64,000 nucleotides of DNA from NCBI RefSeq assembly GCF_029227915.1, contig NC_079884.1, positions 9,114,001-9,178,000 on the forward strand, written 5' to 3'. A model generated the notes under the pieces. It saw only the letters and a list, made by a program, of their open reading frames with translations, had not been told where the DNA came from and did not search any database. The first letter of the stretch is position 1. Every line of letters starts with the position of its first letter. Of the stretch, positions 35,862-48,388 are shown in pieces. Position numbers and translations under genes: made by a program. The stretch comes from Hydractinia symbiolongicarpus. Its lineage: Eukaryota; Cnidaria; Hydrozoa; Anthoathecata; Hydractiniidae.

Positions 35862-36592
35862 GGTTAACTAAAGTGCTTTAAACGGGAAGAAGACCGTAGT
35901 ATATTTTTATCACCAAGCCCCATAAATCTTTTATAAAAGGTTAGAAAAAGTGCGGATGTTGTGCGATTCAACTAATATATGATTTAAAAACCTGTATTGT
36001 AAGTAGTCGATAGCTTTTTATAGTTTTCGTTTAAAGTTTAAACTTTTCGTTTTAAGTTTTGAAATAGTTTTGATGTCGTTGTCAAGGTATTTGTTTCATA
36101 GTTACTTTTAAGACTTAAAAGCTTTCTTCGTTTTCCGTGCCTTCTTACTGAACTTTTTTTTGCGCAAAGCTTTTTTTTACACGATTAAAAGTGTTCTTCA
36201 ATAAGAAGCGGAGGTTGGCCAACAAAATTGCAGGTTATTTACTTGTTGTATGATCTTTAATATTTTTGTGCATTATTTACATGTTTCTCATTTTTTATGT
36301 GTGAATAAGGAAAAGCAATGTGTTGCATAAAAAACAACGTCATTGGAACATCTATTTGATATGTTGTCCATCGTTTCCTGCTTCGCACTCTTCTTTGGGG
36401 GAAAGTAAAAAACTGAATGAGCCCGAGCCCCCGCCGGAATTTTCTTCCGGGGCCGAATTTTATTGGCTTCCTTGTTTATCGCTGAGTGTTTACGTCTGCA
36501 GAACCGACTGAACAAGAAGAAAGAGAAGGCTAGAGAAGATAGGAGAGGTGCAAAACAAAAAGATTTATTTCACAATGATTTCTGTTTCAGAA

Positions 36593-38070
36593 ATGATGGC
36601 ATTCTCAAAATCTGAGAAGAACTTCTTAGAAGATAACCTGCTTGACGCCAACGATTGGGGTATATTAAATATTTCTCTTTCAAGCCTTAATTCTTACACG
36701 TGTTTACTTGTTTAGCGTTTCTGGTCTGAGATTTTTATTCTAGGTTGATATAACTCAGTATTTGAATGATTGTTAACTTTATGTTAATCAGTCAAGTCAT
36801 TTAGCTAGCTACATCAGAGCTATAAAGCTAGCTACAGTGTACAAAAGCAAAAAAATGTATCAGATGTTTTGGCATCAGAGATGCTGCCTTTGACTGGTTC
36901 GAGTCCTATTTAACGGACCGAATGCAGCTGACTCTTGTAAACGACACAGGATCAGATCTGCTTCATGAAGACGCTTTTGGGGTGCCGCAGGGATCTGTGT
37001 TGGGGCCCCTGCTCTTTCTTTTGTATATTGATGACTTAAAATCTGTCATCAATTCAAACTACCACCATCTATATGCGGATGATACAATAATTATTTCGTC
37101 TCATAAAAACTTGGATACCCTTGTCTCCCAGGTCGAGTTAGAACTTTCGCAAGTCGACCTCTGGCTGAATAATAACAAAATGACTATTAATACGGACAAA
37201 ACTGAAACAATCTTTTTCGGCAACCATAGCCAGTTAAAAAAAGTTGAGAACAAAACTATCAACTATATGGGTATTCCTTTGAAGAGGAGCGAAAAAGTTA
37301 AATATCTTGGGGTAACATTTGATCAAAAAATGCAATGGGAAAAGCACATTAATGACATAAATAGAAAAATACTAATTAAATATTCTAAAATTAGAACCAT
37401 TGCATCCTGTTTAACACCTCACACAAAAAACCTTTTAATTAATGCACTTGTCATGCCATATTTCAACTACTGCTCCTCGGCATGGGCTTGTGCCACCCAA
37501 GGTAGATTGGGAAAACTAGAAAAACGATTAGAATGTGTCCGTACCTTTCTTGGGAAAGAGAGGGAATATTCAATGAATAATTTACTCATCAAAAACGATG
37601 CCATATTAGTTTTCAAAGCCATGAATCACATTGCTCCTGATTACATGCGCTCAAAATTCCTTTTGACAAAAAACTGTCATAATCATCAAACAAGAGGAGC
37701 TTCAAAAAACAGGTTCACACTTCCCTTGGTCAACACGGAATTTGGCAAAAAAGCCTTCCCATTTAGAGCTGCAAAAGTGTGGAATAATCTTCCAGACCAA
37801 GTGACCTGTGGTGAAAGTCTGCTTTCGTTTAAGACTTCCATCTTCAATGTATTTGGCAAACTCTAATGGAGATCACTTTTTAATTTTTTAATTTTTGTTT
37901 TTTATTCTTTTTCTTTTCAATTTTCACAGATTATAAATGTTACTATGTTTGATTGAGCTGAGGCAGTCTAAGGTTTATCATTTTTTGTTTCTTTTTTGTT
38001 CTAGTGGCCCCCAGTGGAAACAATCCACTAACTATAGGTTTTTGTGATTTTCTGGGCTAGCCACTTTGAA

Positions 38071-38101
<31 letters not shown>

Positions 38102-41100
38102 ATTATTATGAATTCTTTTGTTTGGTTTACACTTTCAACTGTAGCTAAGCTCTTTCAGCTCTGGCATCTGAGTAACAGGAAAAAAAGGTATTGTTACAAA
38201 ATGATTTCAAATTAGAAGGCATCAATATACACTTGGTGATAGTTTAAAACCTCAAACAATGTTTTTGTGTAGCAATCCACAAAGGAGACCTTTTTATCAA
38301 ATCCTAGCATCTTTTTTTCTTAAACGCAAATGCCAGAGCCAATGGACCTTTTGGAATGTTTACATTTTTACAGTTACCTTGCGTGGCAGGTAAAAACATG
38401 CTGGTGTTTGGTAAAGTGAGGTCCTTTTCAGGCTGTTTCTTCGCACAAAAGTACCATAACGACTTTAGATAGATAGATAGATGTGCATATTTTACATGGC
38501 TAGCCTCAGAAATATCGAGGGATATACCCTGTCTATTATTTCCAGGAGGGGCCATGGCGTAGATGGAGAGTCCTAGAGTATTTAATGCTCATTTTGAGCT
38601 ACGCAGACCCAATTAGAGCCCGCGCTCTACCAGACAACTCCCGGCAACATCCAACGGCCCACACAGTGTGCCATCTTCCCAATTTCCCTCACATGGCTTG
38701 GGTTAACCCGGGGATATGGTAACATTCACTCGCCCATGTTGAATCGCCGTCAAGAGGAATCGAACCCCGGTCTCCCGCACAGAGTACGAGAGCTATAACC
38801 ACTAATCTACGGCGCCACAATTTATATAAATATATGTCAATCACAAGTTATCCATCTACACTTAATAATAGTTTAAAGCCTTAACAATGTTTTCGTAGAA
38901 AGAAATGGATTAAAGACACCTTTCTTCTGTTAGTCCCTGCATCTTTTTGCCTGTCACGAAAAGGTAACATGGACCAGCTACAGTACTGAAATCAGGACAC
39001 CTCACATTGTGGACCGCCAATGGTGCACGTCTCGCATGATTTGTAATGCTGTCACAATAGTAAAATATTTTAGCATTGTGAAAGTTGTGATCCATTGTGA
39101 GGTTGACTTTCACGATGCATCGTGATTTTCGCTATCCACATTGCAACCATAATGATATATCTTTTAACATTACAATCCCTTAATGTTATGACAGAATAAC
39201 GCCATTAAATATAAATAATTTTTTTTTAATCAAAAATATTTTCTATTTTAAAAATATTACCACTTACTGTTCAGTCATTGTCATTGAATATATAAAAAAA
39301 TTATCATCTCATAAACAAGTGATTTTATTCTAGGCTACGTTTCGATAGCTACAACTGTCATCGACGGCCAATGATTGTAATAATCTTTGGCTATTTATTA
39401 GTTAAAGAGATAATTAGAGGATCGAAATCAGCCAATCAGATCACAGCAATTAAAGTAATTTACTTTTTCACAAACCCAGATGGAAGCAATAGATTGGTTA
39501 AAATCTTTCCTTTTTCTAAAAGTTCGCTTTATGTTACATTTCTTTTTCTAAAAGCTTTCTGTTACGTTTGTCCCAAACTATTTTGCACTTTTTCTAAATA
39601 TTCGGTTTCCAAAGTGTGGGTAACTATACTTCTGGAAGTTGATAGGATATACTATTGATATGAGTATTTCTGTCTATACTACTGTACTATACTGTCTTGT
39701 TTTCTTGTTACTTGCCTCAATTTCACTCAATTTCTTTACTAAAGTTGATCTTACCTATTACATCCACTTTAGCTGCTGTCTATTTTGTATTGCTTTTACA
39801 TATGCTCTATATGGTACAAAAAAACACACAAAATATGCAAATGTTGTCAATTTCGCATAGATAATTTAGCTTACAAGGTTTGTTGGAAACAGTCAAGTGT
39901 ATCTTAGAAAAATAATTATGATGACACTATTGAAACGCTCAATGGACTTTGTGTCACATTCTGCATATTTCAACTTCTCTTCTTTGCAGTTCAGAATGGG
40001 CAACATTAGGTTTTTACTTAATGACGAAGAGAAATCTGTTAAAGTATGTGTTTTAGGAATTTAACAAAATAAAAATGAATTTCAATGTTACATCTTTTAA
40101 AAAAGAACCAAATCGTGTAAGTGGTTGATACTGTATATGAATTTTTTATTGGTCTGTGGCTTCGGCCATCACAAGTTTAGAATTGACTTGTGTCATAATT
40201 TGCAAGACTAGTGATTAATGATTTATTAAAATTTATTTAAGTTTATTCAAGAGATATTGTTTACAAATTTGAATATTTTTTTCTTCATTTATAAAACTTT
40301 TATACATGAGGTCTCTGTTATTGATTATTTTTGAAATGAATCATTATTAATAAGGTGAAAGTTAACAGCATTTTTTGTCCAAATAAAAGTAAACAAAGAA
40401 ATTTTGGATCTTCTGTTTGTAAAGAGCTAAAGTTTGTTGTTCATGAAATTCAAAAATTTAAAGAGGTGAACTAATAAGGGGTCATCTACTAATTCTGTGC
40501 CAATTCCGCTCGTCAAAAATCGTCTCCGAAGTTGAATAACATTCGTCTGTTTGATTTCATACGAGACGATATTATTGCTAGAAAAATTTGGCTAATCGAA
40601 TTTATTCGGCTCAATTTTTTCGCCGTAGACCTGTGAAAATTGCAACGTTTATTTATTAGCTAAGCTAGGTTTTAATTTTTTTGTAAACTATACTGTAGAA
40701 TTGATTTTACGCATGTATAGTTCACGGAAGTATAGTTTTGTTTTTAGTAGCAGCGGAAAACTCTTTTCACTGACGTGAATAGTAGGCCGGCGTAAAATTT
40801 TGTTTGTCGAAGTGCACTTCCCTTCGTCCCTTTAATACTTCTAACGCGTTCTAGGCGAAGTGAAAGTTCACACCAGCGTAAAAATAGCAGAAAATTATGT
40901 GTAAACACAACTTTTTTTCTTCCCATACATATAATGGGAAAACGTAGTCTTTCTGCATAGGTGAAGTGAAATTCACTTTGGTTAATAATCATTTCGTCTC
41001 GCATTATTTTTTTAAATTTAAGCTGATTTAAAAAAAATCGTCTTGAGTATCAACTTGAGACGAATTAAATTGTCTAAAAGAACAGTAAAATTCGGTAAGG

Positions 41101-44100
41101 GAGACGAATTAATTCGTGTCAATTCGGATATATTGGGAGACAGAATTTGTAGATGGTCCCTAAGTACATTAATTTTCAAAAATTTCAGGTAGTCAATACA
41201 GATTTAGTAGTTTATTAGCTATTTTAAAAATCTGCTGCAAAAAGTCCTTATGAGAACATGAATTGGATTTGTTTTATCTAAGAACGTCTAAAGGCTAGAG
41301 TTTAAAACTGTTCTTATTATGTTTTTGATTGAAGAATCTTAAAGTGTTTCCTTTTTTTAACTTCTCAGACTCGAAAAAAGCGCTAATTAATAAAACTTTC
41401 TAGGCTTAAAATTTTGGTTGAGCTTCTTCATATTTGTAAGGTGTTCTTATGATAATGTCTGTCTTTAAATATTCTTATAAATTAGGTGAAAAAATGACAT
41501 TGCAGTTAGTAATAACTAGACATAAAAATTTTTTTTTCTATGACCCAATTCATTTTTGTGTCTCTACACTTGCGCTATTGTTCTTAACTTACCTAAAAAT
41601 CTAGCCATGCAAATGTTTACAGAGGAGGAAAGAGCTACAAGCAACTGTATTAGCACTAATTTTTTCGTATTTCACGTAAACCAAAGATATTTCTTGTCTT
41701 GAAACCTTTATGCTATCCTCAGAAATTTTTGTGTATTTATTTCCAAGCTTTAAAAGGTTAACGTTTCTCTGTTTTGTATATAAATTTAGACATCTAGCTA
41801 TGTTTGCAACAGTAATAAAATAATACTGCGTCGTAACAATACTTAAAAAAATGAAAGTATATATCCTATTAATAGGGATTTTTATTGCGAGAAAGCTGAA
41901 AATAGAAAAGTATTTAACACCTCATTTATTTTTACCGTACAAGCAGCTCGTCTGTTTAACATTCTGTGCGAAAATTTGATATATATTTTAAAACTTACAA
42001 AAAAATGCTGTTGACTTGATTATCGTTAATATAAACATATTACAAAAGAACTTCTAAATGTGAAAAAAACAAAGACATAAGATTATATGTTAGATTGCCA
42101 CCATATTTGTTTTTGTTTGCTAGACTTCCGGTGCCGTTTAACTAGAACGGCATTAGGACTAAAGATGGTAGAGTTAAAAGTGTAAAAGAAGAAACACGTG
42201 TTTGTTGATTTTATATAGAAGAAAAACAATTTTCGTATTTGTTTATTTTATTACCCCCAAGTCATGGCTGAAATGTTCACATTATACGCATCTTTTGTTA
42301 ATATTTTTAATTTATTCATGATCCATTGCTTCATTTTTTTAATTTTTCTATCATAATGGTCATGATTGGATTGTGGATTGTTCGTGCCGCACATGATACA
42401 CGCTCACAATGTTAAGTGTCCTGATTCCAGTACTGTGAAACCATCTTTTATGTGTATTATAATGATATAATTTTATGATTTGATCACAAGGCCACTATTT
42501 CCAGTGGACGTTGTGTGCTTGAACGCAGAACTAAGTAAGTCATGCTGTCTGATCAAAAAGAACTTGCAGCTAATCAGACCCTGCAGCTAAAGAAGTTAAA
42601 CAAGGATAGTTTATGCTGTACTGTACATCAGTCATTGCTTGTACCTCTGTTTTTTTAACGTTAAATTGGACTTTTGTGTATAGAGGGCTCAGATAAGTTG
42701 ATAGCCAATTTGCCTTGTGTGGTCTCTTTTCTTGCCTCTCTGAATGCACACCCACATAGAAAAATTTGTGAACATTCACAAATCGTGACACCAATAGACA
42801 GGGACAATATAAAAGAATACAAAAACATAAATTGGAGTGACTACCACAAATTCATTCTAAGACGATTCCAGGAAATACCTTAAAAACAGACCTAAGCGTT
42901 TGTTACCAACTTTTGATGTGACTAGCTACCTAGTTGGTTTCTCCATGTATGTGATAATTTCTCCCTTGGAATTTTTTTTAATCAGACTTTTTCAAGAGAG
43001 GTAAGCACATCGTCACACACAGGTATACCCACTGATTGCATATGCAGAATGCCAAACTTTGGTTGACTTTATAAGAAGTTGACCAATGCAGAACACCCAA
43101 ACCACACCTTAAATACTTGGGCTGTACTTTTGCCACATTTCTATCCGTGTTTTTAGAGTGTGCAATTGAGTAAGTGTTTTTACTGTGTCAATGGAATGTT
43201 TCCCCTTTATTTTCCTGCTTTACAGCAATTGTTATGAAATTTGTTATGGTCTAAAATTGTGATGAAACTCTTGGGAAATAATGGCAACCTGAAATCCAGT
43301 ATTTTTATTTGGACAAAATGAACTTGTTAATCCCTTCAATCAATATGTCATTTTTTCCTGACATCGTAGGATATTGTAGTGAATCTACTTTGTGGCTTAA
43401 TGCAGAAAAATGATTTTTAAAATCTTTACTTTTTTAGGTTTGGCATATTTTTAAAATTTAAAGTTTTTATACTCAATATGTACAATAAAATCAATTTTTC
43501 TTTCTTGTTTACTGCACATAATTACCTAGCATTTTATACATAATGAGATTGTTTATTTTGGTTATGTATACTTTTTAGAGAAAGGTGATCCCTATGGATT
43601 TGAAGACTATAATATCAATCCAGTGACTTCCCTCAACCCAGACCAGGTTACGGCTGTTCAGTTTTTATATGTTTTTATTTGAGACTGCACCTGATTATTT
43701 TTTTTAAAGGATTGTTTTATATATGTTTTTCGCATATTTAGTTTGACTTTGGCAAGAAAAACACAGCTCCTCTACAAGCTGATGATCTCGATAGCTGGTT
43801 TCAGACTGAACTGCAAAATATCATCACACAAGATGATATAACAATGAAAAAATGCATTAAGGAGGAACCTTTATCCCCACCACCTCAAACACACGAAAAC
43901 ATTATTTTAAATGAAAAAATAAATATTTTAACGACAAACACACAAACTGCTAATCCAACAACAAAAATGACAAAAATTGCACCAATCGCCTCTCCAATCC
44001 TGCCAACAAATTCAGTTCATGTAAAAAGTGTTGGGGTGGGAATAAATAACAAGATATTGATCAATGGAAAGACAAATCAACCAACATCTCTCGTTACCCA

Positions 44101-47100
44101 GGAAACTAAAGTTCTCTCTTCTTCTAACATGATTAAACTTGGTGAGTTTTTTTGTTGTTGAGCAAGTTTTGTATATTATGTCAAAAAATGATAAACAAAA
44201 TTAAGTCATAAAATTTTAAAGATTTTTATGCTATTTCTTGAGATACTGTTTATTTTATAGTCTTATATAATAGACTAGACTGTGGCTTGTGGTAAAACCC
44301 ACAGGTTCGCAGGTCCTGTTTATACCACATTAAATGCGTGTTCCTTCTTGCTGTACCATTTTACGTGACAGACAGACACTATACGTGTATTATAATATAG
44401 ATAATAATAAACACAACTTTTCTTGCTATTGTTTAGTTGCATTTTTGGACAATCACAACAACATTAGTCCAAATCAATGAAAGGAGTTGTTTGTAATAAG
44501 TCCAAAAGAACGGAAATTGCTTGTGTTGTAATCAGATAATATTTTTTTACTTAGAAAATGGGCAATATTATGTGTCTACTGTTCCTGTAAAACCTCCAGC
44601 GAATCTTCAAGGCAATGTGGTTGTGGTAAGTTATTAATTTAAGAAAGAAAATATATATATTATATATAATTCCTTATGTAAACCAAAAGTTCTTATATTC
44701 CTGTCGTTGCAAAGCATAACAGATTTCAGCAAATATTAAAAAATATTGATGATTGTTGAAGGTCGGAATTGAACTTCTGTTATCTATCTTACTTAATCCG
44801 GAAACTTAGTTAGTGTTTCAGAGGTATAGCACACATCAATAAAAACTATGTTATTCTTTATTCATTTTTTAGACTGGCACAAAAAGACCTTCTAATGTAA
44901 AAACTGAAACTTTATTGCCTCAAAACTTAGCAGAAGTATGTTTGATGATTTTTTTTATCTTCGTTTGTTTGTTTGTTTGTTTGTGCGTTGTTTATCTTAA
45001 ATATTTTTTACGTCCTTTGTGTTTAGTTGAAAACATACAAAAGACAAATGAGAATGATGAAAAATCGTGAATCAGCTTGTTTATCCAGACAACGTAAAAA
45101 ACAGGTGGAAACTCTGCAATTTTAAGGAAATGTCTTTGAAACCTTTGCTAATTTAGCAGTTTACAGCATATCATTATTATATTTTAGCATGTTACTGAGT
45201 TGGAAAGCCGTGTAAATCAAATGGCTGCCTTAAATAAAAAGCTTCGGGAAGAAAATGAAAAGTTAAAAGAAAGAATTCAAAGCCTTGAGTGTGAGGTATA
45301 CCTTTGATCAAATGCTTTTTTATATTATGAAAATTATACTTAGGCATTGTTTACAGATGACATCAACCGTTAGGGAGATGAGGGAGTTATTACTAAGTTG
45401 ATGCTAAATGACCCTGTCAATCAGGGAGGCAGGTGACACGGCTGTTGATGTCAACCTTCACATTTTTTGAATCCTTAATGTTTTTTAATAAAGCTAAAGT
45501 TTCTTATGAAAATGTTTACACAGTATGTGATCAGAAGTGTATAAATCCTCCAAAGATTTGGTCATAATAACCGTAACATTTCATTTCATTTAGAACTCAT
45601 CACTTCGTTTGGTTCCAGAGAAAACTTATCTAAAGCAAGCTACAAAGTCGACGCTACTGTTTGCGATAGTTTTGTTATTTATCTTCAATCCATTTACCGC
45701 GATAAATGATAAAAACGAACTTCCAATTTCCTCTCCAAATATAATGATGCCACACCACAGAAGTCGGTCGTTACTTCAATTTGATAACTCGAACATCAAA
45801 AACTTTGATTACTCATTTTCCAAGAACAATTACAACGCAAATAAATACTATTTCAATGATGTATTCAACAAAAAACGCAAGTCTAAAGTTTACAAGATCA
45901 GACAAAAAAGTAGCAAGGACTTCACCTTAAGCAGAGATTTATCAAGACATGTTGGTTTTTCGGATACCGATATTGACTGTGGCGAACAGTTTAACAAAAC
46001 AGATCTTAACAGGTGATATATAAGTTTACATATTATACATTAACTAGAGTACTATTTCAATGATGTATTCAGACATTCCAACCCTTGCTTTCATTCGTTA
46101 GTTTAAATTACAAATTTTACACATCACAATCTGTTATTTTTTCTAGATAAAAATTCTCACTCCCTGAATTAACTTAGTTTAAAGACATATTTGAGCCGTT
46201 GTGTATTTGAATTAGCAAATATTTTTCAACGTGGTATCTCAGTCAATAGTTGATTAAAGGGTAGAAAAAATGTATCAAAGTTTTAAAACGTGTCTGTTTT
46301 ATATGGTTTCTTGCTAATGAAAACTCACAACAGCTCCAGTTTATAAGGTTGTGTAATATAGTGAACAGCAAATCAGATTACAAAAACATTGATATTTAGA
46401 ATCAATCAAGCACTTCAAGGTCTTGTGAAGGGTTTGAATAAACGCAGACATGTCAAACGAAAGACAAACAATCTGTTTCGACCAAGAAATGTAAGTATAA
46501 TTTTTTTTCGTCAGATCTGTAATAAAAATGAAATTCTAAAAATAAACTGAGATTTGGATTAAAATTGATGTCGACCTTAAAAAATGAGTTTCTGTTAAAG
46601 CAAAATTATAACCATGAAGGACTTTTGTGGTGCTACTTATTGAAGTTTTTTCGTAAACTATTTTTAAACCACTGTTTTTCTTCTCAGAGTCTCAACATGA
46701 CAGATGAAAAAATTAAGCGAAAGCCAAGCAACTGTAATGGTAGTTATCTTCCAACACCACGGCCTCTCTTACCAACTAAAAATATCAGGTATGTAGTTAA
46801 AATGCGTAAATATATGGAGTTATACAATGTGATCACGATTGATAAAATCTCATGTTCAGATATTTTTTTTAATTTTGATCTAATTTTTTGGGTTACGATG
46901 TCTTTGGTTTTGTGTTTTTTTACAATGTTGTGCAATTTTGATGCCACTATTTTTTAATTGATTATTTTTAACAAAGCCGAATATATGGAGATATACTGGT
47001 TCTGCTTCTAGACATTTTAAGTTATATATATCTGGGATCTTATCAAATAGTGTATAGATTTAAACGCTGATCAAGAAAATGTATAGGATCATGTGCTTTT

Positions 47101-48219
47101 GATGAAAGTTCGAAGAGAGATTGCAGTTTTAAGTTTTTTGATGACATCGTCGACCCGTCTGTTTTTTTTAACCCATCCTAAGGCCAAACTTATTTGGCCT
47201 CATAATTTTAAGTGCATTGTAATGAATACTCTGCTTCTGGACATTTTTAGTAAACTGAATATCTTTAGTCCTCATTTAGAGAAATATTTGTTTAAGGTTT
47301 TCTATGTTAAAAGTCAGGAACAGGCAGAAAATTAAAAAGCATTGTATCAGGAGATTTATTTCTTTTCCTAGGCCTGCAAAATACAAGAAAGTGATGCCAG
47401 CCAACAGATATCCTGTCATCAACAACACATCACAACAGTAAGTGGTTTGTTGATCTGCTTTGACAGTTAACCTGTTATTTGTTTGTGAAAGCTTTGATCA
47501 CGCGTAAATAGGGAAATTTGGGATGACACCACTCAGGAAAAAGTTTGCGATAGCAGGGTACTAATAATACGCACTTATGCTTCCACGCATAATTTAGATT
47601 TTAATCGGATCACTATGATTCAATAGAATATTAATGCTCAATACCTTATAACATTGACGCTTCTGTGTTTTAGATTGGTTCAAGCCATCCAAAAGTCGAT
47701 CAGCCGCAAAGCAGATACGTTCTATGTAGTATCCTTATTAAAGGTTAAGATCTCATGAATTCTTTATGATTCGATGTAAAAGAAAAATCTAGTAAACGTT
47801 ATGTAGTTAGCTCATACGTCATTGTCTATTTTTAGGATTACATAATACTTCCAGCGACCAATTACAATCAAACGCAGAGACCTAAAGTATCGTTCATACT
47901 ACCTGCTTTTCACCCGCATTCTAATGGTATGCAGTACTGTTTTCTTAGTGTGTGTGTGGTATTCAAGTTTTATTGTGTCAAAAGAGAACGGAATTATCTT
48001 CGTAAGTCTCATCCAAATGAAAAGTACCCACGCTGTTAAACCTAGTTGAATTATTGCTTATGAATTTAGTTTATTAATTTAATTTTTTTAGATTCATCCA
48101 TCAACGATGCAAATAAACAGCAGATGCTGCTCATTGACTGCAATGTCATCGATACCAAGTTAATTCGACTTGATCAGTCAACACTTTCAAAATACTCTTT
48201 CATGCAAGTGAAATCTTAA
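36593..48219 (+). CDS. ATF6: ATF6, ER-membrane bZIP stress transcription factor
   Basis: ATF6 is an ER type II membrane bZIP factor released by S1P and S2P cleavage in the Golgi during ER stress. Exons: 36593-36659, 43579-43646, 43742-44141, 44555-44625, 44873-44935, 45027-45104, 45188-45295, 45594-46012, 46400-46490, 46688-46788, 47372-47437, 47674-47743, 47836-47926, 48092-48219; 1,821 nt, 606 residues, phases consistent. Acidic N-terminus with DDLDSWF and KEEPLSPPP; basic region KNRESACLSRQRKKQ near 235-249; leucine zipper to about 291; membrane helix about 305-322 (TLLFAIVLLFIFNPFTAI); lumenal S1P-type RSLL at 343-346; lumenal landmarks DTFYVVS, LPATNYNQTQRPK and MLLIDCNVIDT. The lumenal domain settles ATF6 over CREB3 proteins. 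Human ATF6 alpha has 670 residues. Exon 1 is inferred from phase and the EDNLLDANDW acidic motif. Confidence 0.92.
36871..38110 (+). mobile_element. 5'-truncated LINE reverse transcriptase, CR1/Rex-like
   Basis: The open frame continues from upstream of the first ATG (GIRDAAFDWFESYLTDR from about 36871) to a stop at 37866. The RT core shows GVPQGSVLGPLLFLLYIDDL, catalytic YADDTIII, KTETIFFG and YLGVTFDQKMQWEKH, then a C-terminal region ending VFGKL. The endonuclease and the 5' part of RT are missing. A 3' UTR and a (TTA)n tail end near 38110. It sits in ATF6 intron 1 in the sense orientation. The intact frame and the near-identical 3' copy at 32497-32954 suggest recent insertion. Confidence 0.92.
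38466..38819 (-). mobile_element. Complete tRNA-derived SINE, reference copy
   Basis: Read on the minus strand, the element starts with a tRNA-like head. Its A box is TAGATTAGTGG (plus 38799-38809) and its B box is a perfect GGTTCGATTCC (plus 38756-38766), with normal spacing for a polymerase III promoter. A body of about 230 bp follows and ends in a (TATC)n tail (plus 38466-38482, read as GATA). Fragments of the same family occur at 2031-2148, 5991-6095, 28866-28965 and 50451-51317. It lies antisense in ATF6 intron 1. The 38304-38555 minus open frame runs across its tail and is spurious. Confidence 0.9.
40478..41160. mobile_element. Harbinger-type MITE, 683 bp
   Basis: The left end GGGGTCATCTACTAATTCTG and the right end, GGGACCATCTACAAATTCTG on the reverse strand, form terminal inverted repeats. 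The element is flanked by TAA on both sides (40475-40477 and 41161-41163), matching the TWA target duplication of PIF/Harbinger elements. Subterminal GAGACGA/TCGTCTC motifs recur in both orientations. It has no transposase; the frame 40744-41004 is spurious. It lies in ATF6 intron 1. Confidence 0.85.
44271..44402. repeat. Dispersed repeat of the GTGGAAAATCCACGG family
   Basis: The segment carries TGTGGTAAAACCCACAGGTTCG, then GTACCATTTTACGTGACAGACAGACA and a GTATTATAATATAGATA end. This is the same order as the two copies at 53728-53968. It lies in an ATF6 intron. The class is undetermined; the family includes a GACA/GGAC microsatellite. Confidence 0.6.
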
Positions 48220-48227
48220 TCGAGTAC

Positions 48228-48388
48228 ACCTGGTTTCCACACACACATTTACCTTGCAGACGTTTTTGTACATACAAAGCAGACATCACTATTGTGGTGT
48301 TATATATTAAACACCTGGTTTCCACACACCTTGCAGGCGGTTTTGCACATACAAAGCAGACATCACTATTATAATGGAATATATTAAG
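48228..48388. repeat. Tandem duplication just after the ATF6 stop
   Basis: A unit with ACCTGGTTTCCACACAC, CCTTGCAG, TACAAAGCAGACATCACTAT and ATATATTAA occurs twice in tandem (about 48228-48310 and 48311-48388) in the presumed ATF6 3' UTR. The copies differ by a few substitutions and short indels. Confidence 0.7.

Larger units (their letters stand above)
34832..36592. other. Intergenic region upstream of ATF6
   Basis: Contains two fold-back repeats (listed separately) and a CGCGAAAATA-rich patch near 35040-35130 with inverted copies (TTTTCGCGCA and GCGAAAAT). Short open frames at 35026-35268, 35325-35543 and 36288-36515 are not supported. A pyrimidine-rich TTTCTGTTTCAG directly precedes the ATF6 ATG. 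Confidence 0.4.

Noticed and set aside
38304-38555. Minus-strand open frame of 83 codons
   Set aside because: It crosses the tail of the SINE at 38466-38819 and has no family features.
39996-40043. Candidate first exon for ATF6 (MGNIRFLLNDEEKSVK with a GTATGT donor)
   Set aside because: It ends in phase 0 and would need the later AG at 43580, whereas the exon at 36593-36659 joins in phase at the first AG (43579 start) and gives a more ATF6-like acidic start.
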